This document shows, piece after piece, positions 1 to 7,717 of a stretch of DNA of 64,000 bases. Source of the DNA: Acrocarpospora pleiomorpha. Its GTDB lineage: Bacteria > Actinomycetota > Actinomycetes > Streptosporangiales > Streptosporangiaceae. The stretch is from assembly GCF_009687885.1 (NCBI RefSeq), contig NZ_BLAF01000024.1, positions 62,001 through 126,000 of the forward strand, written 5' to 3'. The notes beneath the pieces were generated by a model. It worked only from the letters and a program-made list of their open reading frames with translations, made no database searches and was not told where the DNA came from. Each line of letters opens with the position of its first letter. The stretch's first letter is position 1. The translations under genes were made by a program, and so were the position numbers.

Positions 1-800
1 CCGCCCGTGTCGGCGATGAGCCGCAGCTCGTCGTCGGCGATGGTGTTGCAGTGGACGTAGGTCGTCGTGTCCGCGAGCAGGCCCGCCTCGTTCAGCTTGT
101 GGATCGGCTTGCTCTTGCCCCAGTGCCCGTCGCCGACGTGTACCGAGACGCGCAGGTCGAGTTCGCGCGCGAGCAGGAAGTCCGCCTTGTTGACCTCCGC
201 CGTGGTGAACTGGGGACCCCGCACCGCCAGCCCCATGGTCACCAAGCCGTCGTTGGCGGAGAAGCGATCCGCGCGCAGTCGGCGGACGTCATGCTCCGGA
301 TGGGGGACGGATGAGGGCATCGGGCCGCCCCACTGCTGCGCGCCCCCGCCGTGGGAGAACACGGCGCGGAGCCCCGCTTCCGCCAGCGCGTCGACGGCCG
401 CGTCCGTGTGCTCCGGGGTGTACAGGTTGTGGGACCAGTCGAGCAACGTGGTGATACCGCTGTCGAGTGCTTCCAGCGCGCCGATGAGGTTGCCCGCGTA
501 AGTGTCCTCGGGGCGGAAGTGCCGGCTCAGCCCCATATGGAGGCCGACGAGGTACTGATCGAGTGTCCAGTCCGAGGCGATGTTGCGGACCACTGACTGC
601 CAGGTGTGGCGGTGGGTGTCGATCAGGCCCGGCATCACGATCCGCCCGGCGATGTCGATCCGTTCCGCGTCAGGTGCTGTTAACTCGCGCCCAATGGCCG
701 CGATCTTGCCGTCTCGGATCAGGATGTCTCCAGGCCAGAGGACGGTGTTCGAGTCATCGCAGGTGACGACGATCCCGCCGGAGAGAAGCAGCGTACGCAT
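1..800 (-). CDS. Amidohydrolase, cytosine deaminase/chlorohydrolase-like (partial, C-terminus off the left edge)
   Basis: The reverse strand reads an amidohydrolase from ATG at 798-800. The N-terminal beta-sandwich (MRTLLLSGGIVVTCDDSN) leads into the metal site VMPGLIDTHRHTWQS near residue 60, which carries the HxH of the superfamily. A second metal-ligand region, RVSVHVGDGHWGKS, lies near residue 230. About 266 codons are present of the usual ~450, so the last metal ligands (His, Asp) are not visible. Family members hydrolyse C-N or C-Cl bonds of heterocycles in the cytosol using Zn or Fe. An SD sequence GGAGG at 810-814 sits nine bases before the start, and a promoter lies at 889-918. The substrate is unknown. 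The neighbouring degradative genes suggest a catabolic role, which is inference. Confidence 0.85.
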   Translation of the reverse strand, partial: MRTLLLSGGIVVTCDDSNTVLWPGDILIRDGKIAAIGRELTAPDAERIDIAGRIVMPGLIDTHRHTWQSVVRNIASDWTLDQYLVGLHMGLSRHFRPEDTYAGNLIGALEALDSGITTLLDWSHNLYTPEHTDAAVDALAEAGLRAVFSHGGGAQQWGGPMPSSVPHPEHDVRRLRADRFSANDGLVTMGLAVRGPQFTTAEVNKADFLLARELDLRVSVHVGDGHWGKSKPIHKLNEAGLLADTTTYVHCNTIADDELRLIADTG

Positions 801-888
801 CAGCGTGAACCTCCGCAGGCTTTGGCAGGGGGGGTGATTGATTCCGCTGATCTGTCGATGTGCCTCAATCCCAGATCGGCGTGAACAA

Positions 889-918
889 ACTATGCGAGCC
901 ACGCTGAATGTCTGTCAA
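889..918 (-). promoter_or_regulatory. Sigma-70-type promoter of the amidohydrolase gene
   Basis: Read on the minus strand, TTGACA (918-913) is followed after 18 bases by CATAGT (894-889). This lies about 90 bases upstream of the amidohydrolase start. The interval 801-970 holds no gene. It also contains a short dyad CGTTGA-N10-TCAACG around 944-965 that might be an operator. Confidence 0.45.
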
Positions 919-970
919 GTAACATTTGATTTCTGTTCAGTTTCGTTGATCAGTCACGTTCAACGAAGAA

Positions 971-1011
971 GCCGGAGGGCCTGCCGACGTGGTATCGGCA
1001 GGCCCTCCGGC
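971..1011 (-). terminator. Strong hairpin terminator downstream of the XRE-cupin gene
   Basis: A perfect 17-bp stem (971-987 with 995-1011, arm GCCGGAGGGCCTGCCGA) closes a 7-base loop. On the minus strand it is followed by TTCTTCGTTG. It begins 19 bases after the stop codon of the regulator gene ending at 1030 and separates that gene from the amidohydrolase gene. Confidence 0.8.
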
Positions 1012-1029
1012 GGATGGGATGAAGAACGA

Positions 1030-1734
1030 TCAGCGCATCTGGTCCGGCCAGTGGCCGGAACCTCCGGCAGCCCGGCCGGGAGAATACGGCGGGACGGGCC
1101 CGTCGGTGCGGGATTCGAGGGCGTCAGCGGACCGGTTCAGCACGACCCAGACCGCGCGCATCTCCTCCACTCCACGGTTCTCCAGAAGATGCGGCTGCGA
1201 GCAGTCGAAGGTGACGCTGTCGCCGACGCCCAGGGAGACCTCCTCGAACCCGACTCGGCAGGTGAGCTCACCCTGGACCACGAACATGCTCTCCACCCCC
1301 GGATGCCGGTGGTAGCGCCCGAACTCACTCGACCTGGCGCCCGGCGGGTAGATGACCAGCATGAGCTCCAGGCCGGCCGCGGAATTTCGGCCCAGTCGCT
1401 CCCAGATGACACCGGTCTCCATCTCGATCCGGCGTCGGTCGCCCGCCCGGGCCACGGTGATGAACGAGGGAGCCGCCTCCGTGGCTCGCTCGGCCGGCGG
1501 CGGTGGCGCGGCAGGGGACTCCTGATCCGAGAAGAGCTCGTCCATCGTCATGTCCAGCGCCTCGACCACGGCGTACAGGGTACGCACGGACGAGCGTGAC
1601 TTGCCGTTTTCCAGTAGCGAGAGCATGCTGGCCGACACTCCGACCTTCTCGGCGAGCACGCGAAGGCTCATCCCCCTGGCGCGCCGAGCGGCCCTGATCC
1701 GGTTGCCCGCGTTCTCCATCTCAGGCAATGCCAT
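1030..1734 (-). CDS. XRE-family transcriptional regulator with C-terminal cupin
   Basis: A 234-residue protein with an N-terminal helix-turn-helix (RIRAARRARGMSLRVLAEKV, then VSASMLSLLENGKS) and a C-terminal cupin (HRHPGVESMFVVQGELTCRV) that probably senses a small ligand. This is the usual architecture of XRE-cupin regulators of catabolic genes. I chose ATG 1734 (MALPEMENAGN) because GGGG-rich sequence precedes it; ATG 1719 is possible. It is monocistronic, between its own promoter at 1844-1872 and the hairpin at 971-1011. Its neighbours, an amidohydrolase and a 2-oxoacid dehydrogenase cluster, are its likely targets, which is inference. Confidence 0.88.
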   Translation of the reverse strand: MALPEMENAGNRIRAARRARGMSLRVLAEKVGVSASMLSLLENGKSRSSVRTLYAVVEALDMTMDELFSDQESPAAPPPPAERATEAAPSFITVARAGDRRRIEMETGVIWERLGRNSAAGLELMLVIYPPGARSSEFGRYHRHPGVESMFVVQGELTCRVGFEEVSLGVGDSVTFDCSQPHLLENRGVEEMRAVWVVLNRSADALESRTDGPVPPYSPGRAAGGSGHWPDQMR

Positions 1735-1843
1735 GCCCCCGGTGCGGGGACGCGGATAACCCCGCGTTCCATGCTGTCGTGTTTGGCGTGGCTCCAGCAG
1801 CAGGCACTCGACCTCCATCATCACTCCCGACTCGACAACGCGT

Positions 1844-1872
1844 ACTTTAATGAGACTCAAAGTTGCTGTCAA
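1844..1872 (-). promoter_or_regulatory. Promoter with overlapping dyad upstream of the XRE-cupin gene
   Basis: The minus strand reads TTGACA (1872-1867), 17 bases, then TAAAGT (1849-1844). Inside the spacer is the palindrome TGAGACTCA (1851-1859), flanked by ACTTT and AAAGT. An operator between the -35 and -10 boxes would suit autoregulation. Confidence 0.5.
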
Positions 1873-1903
1873 ACGAGTGCGGCGATGTAAATCGCAGCGA
1901 ACA

Positions 1904-2788
1904 TCACGGCGGGGGCGTACCGGAGCGGAGATATTGCGCCACGGCCGACTCGTCCGCGTCGCCGAACCCGGCGGCCATCGCCGCGCCGAGGACCTCGCGG
2001 TTGACGCGGGCCTGCGGGAGCTCTGCCCCGACCTTGTCCGCCAGTTCCAAAGCCAGGCGCAGGTCCTTGGCCGCGAGTTCGAGCCTGAATGCCACGGGCA
2101 CCTCGCCGGGACGCTCGAATGCCTCCCGGCGATACTGCATGAACGGCGCGGAGACGGCGCTGTTCAAGAACACCGAGTACGCCGTGGACCGCTCGATACC
2201 CGCGCGCTCGGCAAGCACGAGGGCCTCGGACACGGCCTGGTTGAGGCTGTGCACGATCGTGTTGACCACGAGCTTCATGGCGCTTCCCGCGCCGCTCTCC
2301 CCCAGGTAGAGGACGGGGTCGCCCAGCGATGACAGGACCTCCCGCCCCCGGTGCACGGCGTCGGCGTCGCCGGCGGCCATGATGGTCAGGGACCTGGCCG
2401 CGGCCGCGGTGACACTGCCCGAGACCGGGGCGTCAACGAAGTCCACTCCCCGGCCGCCCAGCAGGGAGCGAAGGCGGCCGACCGTGTCCGGCGACACCGT
2501 GCCCATGTCGAACGCGAGCGTCCCCTCGGACATTGCCTCCAGCGCCCCGCCTTCGCCGGTGTAGGCGTCCAGCACCGCGCGGTCGTCGGCGAGCATGGTG
2601 ATCACGACATCCGCCCCGGACACGGCGTCGTACGGTGTCGCTGCGGCGCGGGCCCGGTGCTGGGCGGCGAAGTCCTCCGCCTTCGCCGGGCTGCGGTTCC
2701 AAACCGTCAGCTCATAACCGTCCGCGGCCAGGTTGCCGGCCATGGGCAGGCCCATCCGCCCCAAGCCGAGGAATGCGATCTTGGTCAT
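1904..2788 (-). CDS. NAD(P)-dependent oxidoreductase, 3-hydroxyisobutyrate dehydrogenase family
   Basis: A 294-residue beta-hydroxyacid dehydrogenase. It has an N-terminal Rossmann motif (IAFLGLGRMGLPMAGNL), the substrate-binding stretch FVDAPVSGSVTAAA near residue 118, and the catalytic-lysine region GAGSAMKLVVN near residue 165. The family oxidises 3-hydroxyisobutyrate, tartronate semialdehyde and similar beta-hydroxyacids, or reduces the semialdehydes. ATG 2788 has GGAG ten bases upstream; an in-frame ATG at 2812 is an alternative. It lies just after the E1-E2 genes on the same strand, about 50 bases beyond the E2 stop, so it is probably their operon partner in branched-chain or short hydroxyacid metabolism. 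Confidence 0.88.
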   Translation of the reverse strand: MTKIAFLGLGRMGLPMAGNLAADGYELTVWNRSPAKAEDFAAQHRARAAATPYDAVSGADVVITMLADDRAVLDAYTGEGGALEAMSEGTLAFDMGTVSPDTVGRLRSLLGGRGVDFVDAPVSGSVTAAAARSLTIMAAGDADAVHRGREVLSSLGDPVLYLGESGAGSAMKLVVNTIVHSLNQAVSEALVLAERAGIERSTAYSVFLNSAVSAPFMQYRREAFERPGEVPVAFRLELAAKDLRLALELADKVGAELPQARVNREVLGAAMAAGFGDADESAVAQYLRSGTPPP

Positions 2789-2841
2789 CTGGTCTCGTCT
2801 CCGTACGCTCATCGTGAACTTCCCGTCGGTGGATGCGCCGT

Positions 2842-4134
2842 CTAGGCGAGCAGGCGCAGCGGTTCCTCGATGCTCGTCACCAACGCGGCCATCCATTTCG
2901 CCGCCAGGGCTCCGTCGATGGCTCGATGGTCCACCGAGAGCACGAGTGACATCACCGTCCCGACCTCGACCGCACCGCCGGCGACGACCGGCACGGCCTT
3001 CCCCGCGCCGACCGCCAGAATCGCGGACTGCGGGGGATTGATGATCGCGGCGAACTCGTCCACGCCGAACATCCCGAGATTCGTGACGCTGATGGAGCCG
3101 CCTTCGAGGTCGCTCTGCCGCAGCTTGCCGTCGTTCGCCTGCCGCACGTACGTGCCGACCTGCCGCGCGACCGCGCTCGGGGCCGCGTTCTGCACGCCGC
3201 GCAGAACCGGCGTCACGAGTCCGCGCTCCGACGCGATCGCGACCCCGATGTCGACCGACTCGAACCTGCGCATGCCCTGCTCGGTCCAGATCACGTTGGC
3301 GTCGGGCACCTCGACATGGGCGATCGCGACCGCGCGGAGAACGAGATCGTTGACGGAGATCCGGCACGGTGAGACGTCGTTCAGCTGGGACCGCAGCGCG
3401 AGCAGGGCGTCGATCCGCGCGGTGCGCCGCAGGTAGAAGTGCGGGATCGTCTGCTTGCTCGCAGTCAGCCGACCGGCGATCGCGCGCCGGAGCCGCGAGT
3501 GCGGGATCTCCTCGAAATCCAAGCCCGGTGCCGCGGCGGCTTGCGATGCGCGTGCGGGCTGCGCGGATTCCCCCGTGGCCACCGCGGGCTCGGGGGCGGG
3601 GCTGGGCGCGGCCTGTTCTCGGGACGTCGCCACGGCCCGCTCCACGTCACGGCGGAGGATCCGGCCGTTCGGCCCGGTGCCCTGCACGTCCTCGGCGCGC
3701 AGCCCGGCGTCCGCGAGAATCTTGCGGGCGATGGGCGTGATGAACAGCCGCCCGTCTTTCTGGGCGGCAGGCGGCACGGCGGACGCCACAGGCAGGGGTA
3801 CAGCGGGCACCTCATGCCGTACCGGCGGGGGCGCCTCCCGGGGCGAACCGGCCCCGAGCTCCGCCAGGATCCGGTCGAGATCGCTGTTCTTCTCGCTCTC
3901 GTCCCCGATGAGGGCCATCGGCGAGCCGACCTCCACGCTCGCCCCGCCTTCGGCGAGGCGGCGAAGCAGGACCGCGTCGGTCTCCGCCTCGATCTCGACG
4001 ACGGCTTTGTCGGTCTCGATGACGGCGATGGGCTGCCCGGTGGTGAAGGACGCGTTCTCATCGACCAGCCAATCGGACAGAACCGCCTCCGTGGCGCCGG
4101 CCGCGACCTCGGGCATTCGCAGGAGGGTTGCCAT
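2842..4134 (-). CDS. Dihydrolipoamide acyltransferase, E2 of a 2-oxoacid dehydrogenase complex
   Basis: A 430-residue E2. An N-terminal lipoyl domain carries the lipoylated lysine in ETDKAVVEIEAE (~res 40-52). An Ala/Pro linker is followed by a peripheral-subunit-binding domain (ITPIARKILADAGLRAEDV, ~130-165). The C-terminal acyltransferase domain has the catalytic SVDHRAIDG. It transfers acyl groups from the E1 thiamine adduct to CoA. It directly follows the fused E1 gene (gap 26 bases). The lone lipoyl domain and short length fit branched-chain or acetoin-type complexes more than actinobacterial PDH. No E3 gene is in this window, so dihydrolipoamide dehydrogenase must be shared from elsewhere. 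Confidence 0.93.
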   Translation of the reverse strand: MATLLRMPEVAAGATEAVLSDWLVDENASFTTGQPIAVIETDKAVVEIEAETDAVLLRRLAEGGASVEVGSPMALIGDESEKNSDLDRILAELGAGSPREAPPPVRHEVPAVPLPVASAVPPAAQKDGRLFITPIARKILADAGLRAEDVQGTGPNGRILRRDVERAVATSREQAAPSPAPEPAVATGESAQPARASQAAAAPGLDFEEIPHSRLRRAIAGRLTASKQTIPHFYLRRTARIDALLALRSQLNDVSPCRISVNDLVLRAVAIAHVEVPDANVIWTEQGMRRFESVDIGVAIASERGLVTPVLRGVQNAAPSAVARQVGTYVRQANDGKLRQSDLEGGSISVTNLGMFGVDEFAAIINPPQSAILAVGAGKAVPVVAGGAVEVGTVMSLVLSVDHRAIDGALAAKWMAALVTSIEEPLRLLA

Positions 4135-4160
4135 GATCTTCTCCTTTGGCTCTCGCGCGA

Positions 4161-6341
4161 TCAGGACTGGACCCGGGCGCGTAGCGCGGTGACGACTTCC
4201 TCGGTTCGGGCGATGGCGGCTCGTTCGAGGACCTTGCTGATGCTCGGTGACGCGATGGCGCCCGTGACGCGCTCGATCGGGCCGTCGAGCCAGTCGAACA
4301 GCCGACGGTGGATCTCATCGGCCAGCCAGCCACCGTAAGACGTGCCGACCGCGCCCTGCTCCACGATCAGTACGCGGTTCGTCTTCCTGACGCTCGCCTC
4401 GATCGTGTCCCAGTCGAGGCTGGCGCGGTCGAGCCAGCGCAGGTCGATGAGGTCGGCGCTCAGCTCGGGCACCTGCTCCAGCGCCTCCAGGCAGTGGCCC
4501 ACCATAGAGAGGTAGGCGATGATCGTGAGGTCGTCTCCCTGCCTCCTGAGCGCGGCCTTGCCGACCGGGATCCGGTAATCGAGGTCCGCGAGCGGACCGG
4601 TTCCCGTGGCGGCGTACAGATCGACGTGTTCCAGTACCACGACGGGGTCGTCGCAGGCCAGCGCCGTGTTCATCAGGCCCACGTAGTCGAACGGGTTGGA
4701 CGGGGCGACCACGCGAAGGCCCGGGGCGGTGGTGAGGACGCCCGCCGGATCCATGGAGTGTTGTGAGCCGTACCCCGTCCCGGCGGCCAGCTTGCTGCGC
4801 AGCACGAGGGGCACGGGGCTGTCACCGCCGAACATGTGCCGCGCCTTGGCGATCTGGTTGAAGATCTGGTCGGCGGCGACCCACATGAAGTCGGCGTACA
4901 TGAACTCGACCACCGGCCGGACCCGCCCGTCGAGCGCCATCCCGCCGCCCATGCCGGCGAACGCGTTTTCGCTGATGGGCGTGCCGAGAACCCGCTCGGG
5001 GAACTTCTCGAGCGGCCGGCGGGTGGCGCCGTTCGTACCGCCCTTGAGGCCGTCGACGTCTTCCCCGAGCACGACGATCGAGGGGTCTTCTTCCATCCGC
5101 CGGGCCATGACGTCGCTGACGACGTCGATGAAGCGCCGCTCACCGAGCTCGCCGCCGAAGGTCGGCTCCTCCTCGTAGCGGCTGCCGCGCAGTTCGCTCA
5201 GGTCCCCGCGGATCCCGACGTCGACGAAGCCCGGGTCAGGCCACTTGCCGGCCCGGATCCGGCGCTGACCGGGTTTGCCGCCGGGCAGCGGTTCGAAGAG
5301 GCCGTCCCCGATCGACCGCAGGCAGTCCGAGATCTCCCGCTGCTTCGCCTCGAACTCCGCACCGGTGACGACGCGGCGCCGGATCGCGTGCTGCTTGAGG
5401 AGTTCCAGCGGGTCACGCTCACGCCAGGCGCTCTCCTCAGCCTTCGTGCGGTAGCCGAACGCGCTGCCCGGATACGCGCCGTTTTGGTGGAAGTAGCGGT
5501 ACACCTCCGCCTCGACGATGACCGGGCCCTTGCCGGACCGCATGTGCTCCAGCGCCTCGTTCATCGCGAGATGCACGGCGAGTGGATCCATACCGTCGAC
5601 GCGCCAGCTCGGGATGTTGAAGCCGAGGCCGCGGGCGGACAGGCGCGGCTCGCCGGTGGCCTTGTCCACGGGGGTGGAGACGGCGTACAGGTTGTTCTCG
5701 ATGAAGAAGCACACGGGGAGCTTCCACGCCGCCGCGAGGTTGAACGACTCCAGGACGGATCCAATGTTCACCGCGCCGTCGCCGAAGTACGTGACGGTCA
5801 CCCCGTCCGTGCCCGAGTGCCGCTGGTTGAACGCGAAGCCGAGCGCCTGCGGCACTCCCCCGCCGACGATGGCGTTCGTGCCCATCGCCCCGGCCTCGCG
5901 CCATTGCAGGTGCATCGAGCCACCGCGGCCGCGGCAGAACCCGTCCGCGAGACCGCAGATCTCGGCCAACGTCCGGTACAGGACGGTGCGCACGTCTTCG
6001 CTCAGCTCGGACAGCCGGCCGTCCGCGGGCGGCATCACATGGCCGAGCGCCTTCGCCAGGAACTGGTGATGCCCGCGATGGGAGCCGTTGACGAAGTCGG
6101 TGCTTCGCAAGCTCACGATCGAGCCGACGGCGCCGCCCTCCTGGCCGATGCTCGAGTGCGCGGGCCCGTGCACGAGTCCCTCGGTGGCCAGCTGGAGGAC
6201 GTACTCCTCGAACACCCGGATCCACAGTGTCTGGATGAGCATCATGCGCAGGAGATCGGGGTCTGCGGCGTCCCAGTCGGCACGGCTCGGCGCCAGCTCC
6301 ACCCATGGGGATTGGGCGGCCAGCTTCCTATGCGTCGACAT
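4161..6341 (-). CDS. Fused E1 alpha-beta thiamine-diphosphate 2-oxoacid dehydrogenase
   Basis: A 726-residue single-chain E1. Residues ~25-350 are the alpha domain with the ThDP motif GDGAVNIGS...ENNLYAVSTP. Residues ~390-725 are the beta domain (DVVSDVMARRMEEDPSIVVL, GYGSQHSMDPAGVL). In most bacteria these are two genes. The protein decarboxylates a 2-oxoacid and reductively acylates lipoyl-E2. Which oxoacid (branched-chain, pyruvate/acetoin, other) cannot be read from motifs alone. ATG 6341 is preceded by GGAGGAAG. It leads an operon with E2 and a 3-hydroxyisobutyrate-dehydrogenase-like gene. The promoter region is shared with the divergent VOC gene and carries two palindromes likely bound by the GntR protein. 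Confidence 0.92.
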   Translation of the reverse strand: MSTHRKLAAQSPWVELAPSRADWDAADPDLLRMMLIQTLWIRVFEEYVLQLATEGLVHGPAHSSIGQEGGAVGSIVSLRSTDFVNGSHRGHHQFLAKALGHVMPPADGRLSELSEDVRTVLYRTLAEICGLADGFCRGRGGSMHLQWREAGAMGTNAIVGGGVPQALGFAFNQRHSGTDGVTVTYFGDGAVNIGSVLESFNLAAAWKLPVCFFIENNLYAVSTPVDKATGEPRLSARGLGFNIPSWRVDGMDPLAVHLAMNEALEHMRSGKGPVIVEAEVYRYFHQNGAYPGSAFGYRTKAEESAWRERDPLELLKQHAIRRRVVTGAEFEAKQREISDCLRSIGDGLFEPLPGGKPGQRRIRAGKWPDPGFVDVGIRGDLSELRGSRYEEEPTFGGELGERRFIDVVSDVMARRMEEDPSIVVLGEDVDGLKGGTNGATRRPLEKFPERVLGTPISENAFAGMGGGMALDGRVRPVVEFMYADFMWVAADQIFNQIAKARHMFGGDSPVPLVLRSKLAAGTGYGSQHSMDPAGVLTTAPGLRVVAPSNPFDYVGLMNTALACDDPVVVLEHVDLYAATGTGPLADLDYRIPVGKAALRRQGDDLTIIAYLSMVGHCLEALEQVPELSADLIDLRWLDRASLDWDTIEASVRKTNRVLIVEQGAVGTSYGGWLADEIHRRLFDWLDGPIERVTGAIASPSISKVLERAAIARTEEVVTALRARVQS

Positions 6342-6362
6342 GTTCTTCCTCCAAGCGAGAAC

Positions 6363-6454
6363 ATGGATCCATACAAGGGGAACTCAATAACCATTTTGCT
6401 GCGTTGACGGCCATATGTGCAGCACCGTAGGCTACGAATGGATCCATTACAAGG
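6363..6454. promoter_or_regulatory. Divergent promoter region with two ATGGATCCAT operators
   Basis: Two copies of ATGGATCCAT followed by (T)ACAAGG occur at 6363-6378 and 6438-6454, with centres 75 bp apart. The second is a 12-bp perfect palindrome (AATGGATCCATT, 6437-6448). A plus-strand promoter TTGACG (6404-6409), 18 bases, TAGGCT (6428-6433) places the second site at the transcription start of the VOC-GntR unit. The first lies just upstream of the E1 start. The GntR/FCD gene at 7000 is the obvious candidate ligand. Confidence 0.65.
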
Positions 6455-6462
6455 TGGGTGAG

Positions 6463-6987
6463 ATGAAATCCGCAACCGGCCCGATACCGGGGATCACTCG
6501 CGTCGACCACTTCGGGGTGACCGTTCCCGACCTCGAGGAGGCGCGCGCGTTCTTCGTCGACGTCCTCGGCTGCGAGTACATGTACACGCTCGGCCCCTTC
6601 CGGCACGACGACCACTGGATGAGCGAGCACCTCAACGTCGCCGACGACACGGTGATGCGCCGACTCCACTTCTTCCGCCTCGCCGGGCAGGCGATCTTCG
6701 AGGTGTTCGAGTACGAAGCCGCCGAGCACAACCTGTCGCCGCCGCGTAACAGCGACGTGGGCGGCCATCATGTCGCCCTGTACGTCACGGATCTGGACGC
6801 CGCCGTCGATCATCTGCGCAGCCTGGGCTTGACGGTCTTCGGCGAGCCGACCGCCAGCAAGGGACCGAGCGAGGGCCAGCGGTGGATCTACTTCCTCGCA
6901 CCGTGGGGAATGCAGTTTGAGCTAGTGTCCTATCCGGGCGGGAAGGCGTTCGACAGCGCGCCGCGGGAAGCCCCCGCGAAGGAGTGA
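6463..6987 (+). CDS. VOC-superfamily (glyoxalase/dioxygenase-like) protein
   Basis: A 174-residue protein with paired beta-alpha-beta-beta-beta modules of the vicinal-oxygen-chelate fold. Module one starts ITRVDHFGVTVPDLEEARAF and module two starts GGHHVALYVTDLDAAVDHL. Candidate metal ligands are the His in VDHFGV, the His in GHHVAL, and Glu in MQFELVS. Members include lactoylglutathione lyases, epimerases and extradiol dioxygenases; the reaction is not assignable here. ATG 6463 follows GGTGGGTGAG. An in-frame ATG at 6415 lies inside the promoter region and is rejected. It is the first gene of a unit with the GntR regulator and is divergent from the E1-E2 operon, so it probably acts on a related metabolite. 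Confidence 0.85.
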   Translation: MKSATGPIPGITRVDHFGVTVPDLEEARAFFVDVLGCEYMYTLGPFRHDDHWMSEHLNVADDTVMRRLHFFRLAGQAIFEVFEYEAAEHNLSPPRNSDVGGHHVALYVTDLDAAVDHLRSLGLTVFGEPTASKGPSEGQRWIYFLAPWGMQFELVSYPGGKAFDSAPREAPAKE

Positions 6988-7028
6988 TCAGCGAAGGGAG
7001 TGATCAGCGTAGGGAGTGATCAGAGCGT
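6981..7028 (+). repeat. Three tandem ~16-bp repeats spanning VOC stop and GntR start
   Basis: GGAGTGATCAGCGAAG (6981), GGAGTGATCAGCGTAG (6997) and GGAGTGATCAG (7013) follow each other with a 16-bp period. Each unit carries an SD-like GGAG and a GTG. The first holds the VOC stop codon; later units offer GntR starts. Because 16 is not a multiple of three, gain or loss of a unit changes the reading frame and spacing. Confidence 0.8.
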
Positions 7029-7695
7029 GTCCGAGGTTGACGAGGGATCGGGCACCACGGTCGCCAGTCACCGCATCGCGGAGACCGTTCGCGAGCGCAT
7101 CCTGTCGGGCCAGCTCAAACCCGGGACCCGCATCCTGCAGGACGAGCTCGCCGAAGAGCTGAGCGCGAGCCGCCTGCCGGTCCGCGAGGCCCTGCGCATC
7201 CTGCAGTCACGTGGCCTGGTGACGCTGAAGTCCAACCGCGGCGCCTGGGTCACGTCCCTGGACCAGCGCGACTGCGAGCTGAACTACAAGATCCGTGAGC
7301 GGCTCGAACCACTGCTCCTGGCCGAGAGCATGCGCGCGCTCACGCCGGACGACCTCGAGGAACTGGCCGGCATCCAAGATCGCATCGAGGCCACGGAGGA
7401 CGTCGAGGAGTTCCTCCGCCTCGACCGCCAGCTGCACTGGGCGAGCTACCGGCGCCACGACGCCCGGGAACTGGCGGCGATCATCGCCCGCCTGTGGGAC
7501 ACGACACAGCACTACCGGCGTGCGTACACCAAGCTCATCGGCCACGATCAGCGCTGGGTCATCAACTCCGAGCACCGGCTTCTGATCGCGGCCATCCGCC
7601 AGAAGGACGCCGAGATGGCGCAGCGCATCCTCGCCATGCACATCAGCCGCACCCAGCGCGAACTCAGCCTGCACCCGGACATTTTCGCCTCATGA
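7000..7695 (+). CDS. GntR-family regulator, FadR/FCD subfamily
   Basis: About 231 residues. The N-terminal winged helix (IAETVRERILSGQLKPGTRI, LSASRLPVREALRILQSRGL) is followed by the helical FCD ligand domain (~90-225). Asp and His metal/ligand residues are visible in LDRQLHWASYRR and NSEHRLLIAAI. FCD proteins bind short carboxylates and normally repress adjacent catabolic genes. The start is GTG 7000 or GTG 7027; both lie in the tandem repeat, and the latter has GGGAG at good distance. Placed immediately after the VOC gene, it most likely controls both divergent units through the twin palindromes at 6363-6454. Confidence 0.9.
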   Translation: MISVGSDQSVSEVDEGSGTTVASHRIAETVRERILSGQLKPGTRILQDELAEELSASRLPVREALRILQSRGLVTLKSNRGAWVTSLDQRDCELNYKIRERLEPLLLAESMRALTPDDLEELAGIQDRIEATEDVEEFLRLDRQLHWASYRRHDARELAAIIARLWDTTQHYRRAYTKLIGHDQRWVINSEHRLLIAAIRQKDAEMAQRILAMHISRTQRELSLHPDIFAS

Positions 7696-7717
7696 GCGGG
7701 CCACTTCACCGGGAGCC

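Noticed and set aside
838-1599. 253-residue plus-strand ORF opposite the XRE-cupin gene
   Set aside because: Low-complexity Arg/Gly composition, no motifs, and it spans a terminator hairpin and a clear HTH-cupin gene on the other strand; a typical high-GC shadow.
6981-7028. CRISPR-like short repeats
   Set aside because: The three units are contiguous 16-bp repeats without spacers; no cas genes are present anywhere in the window.
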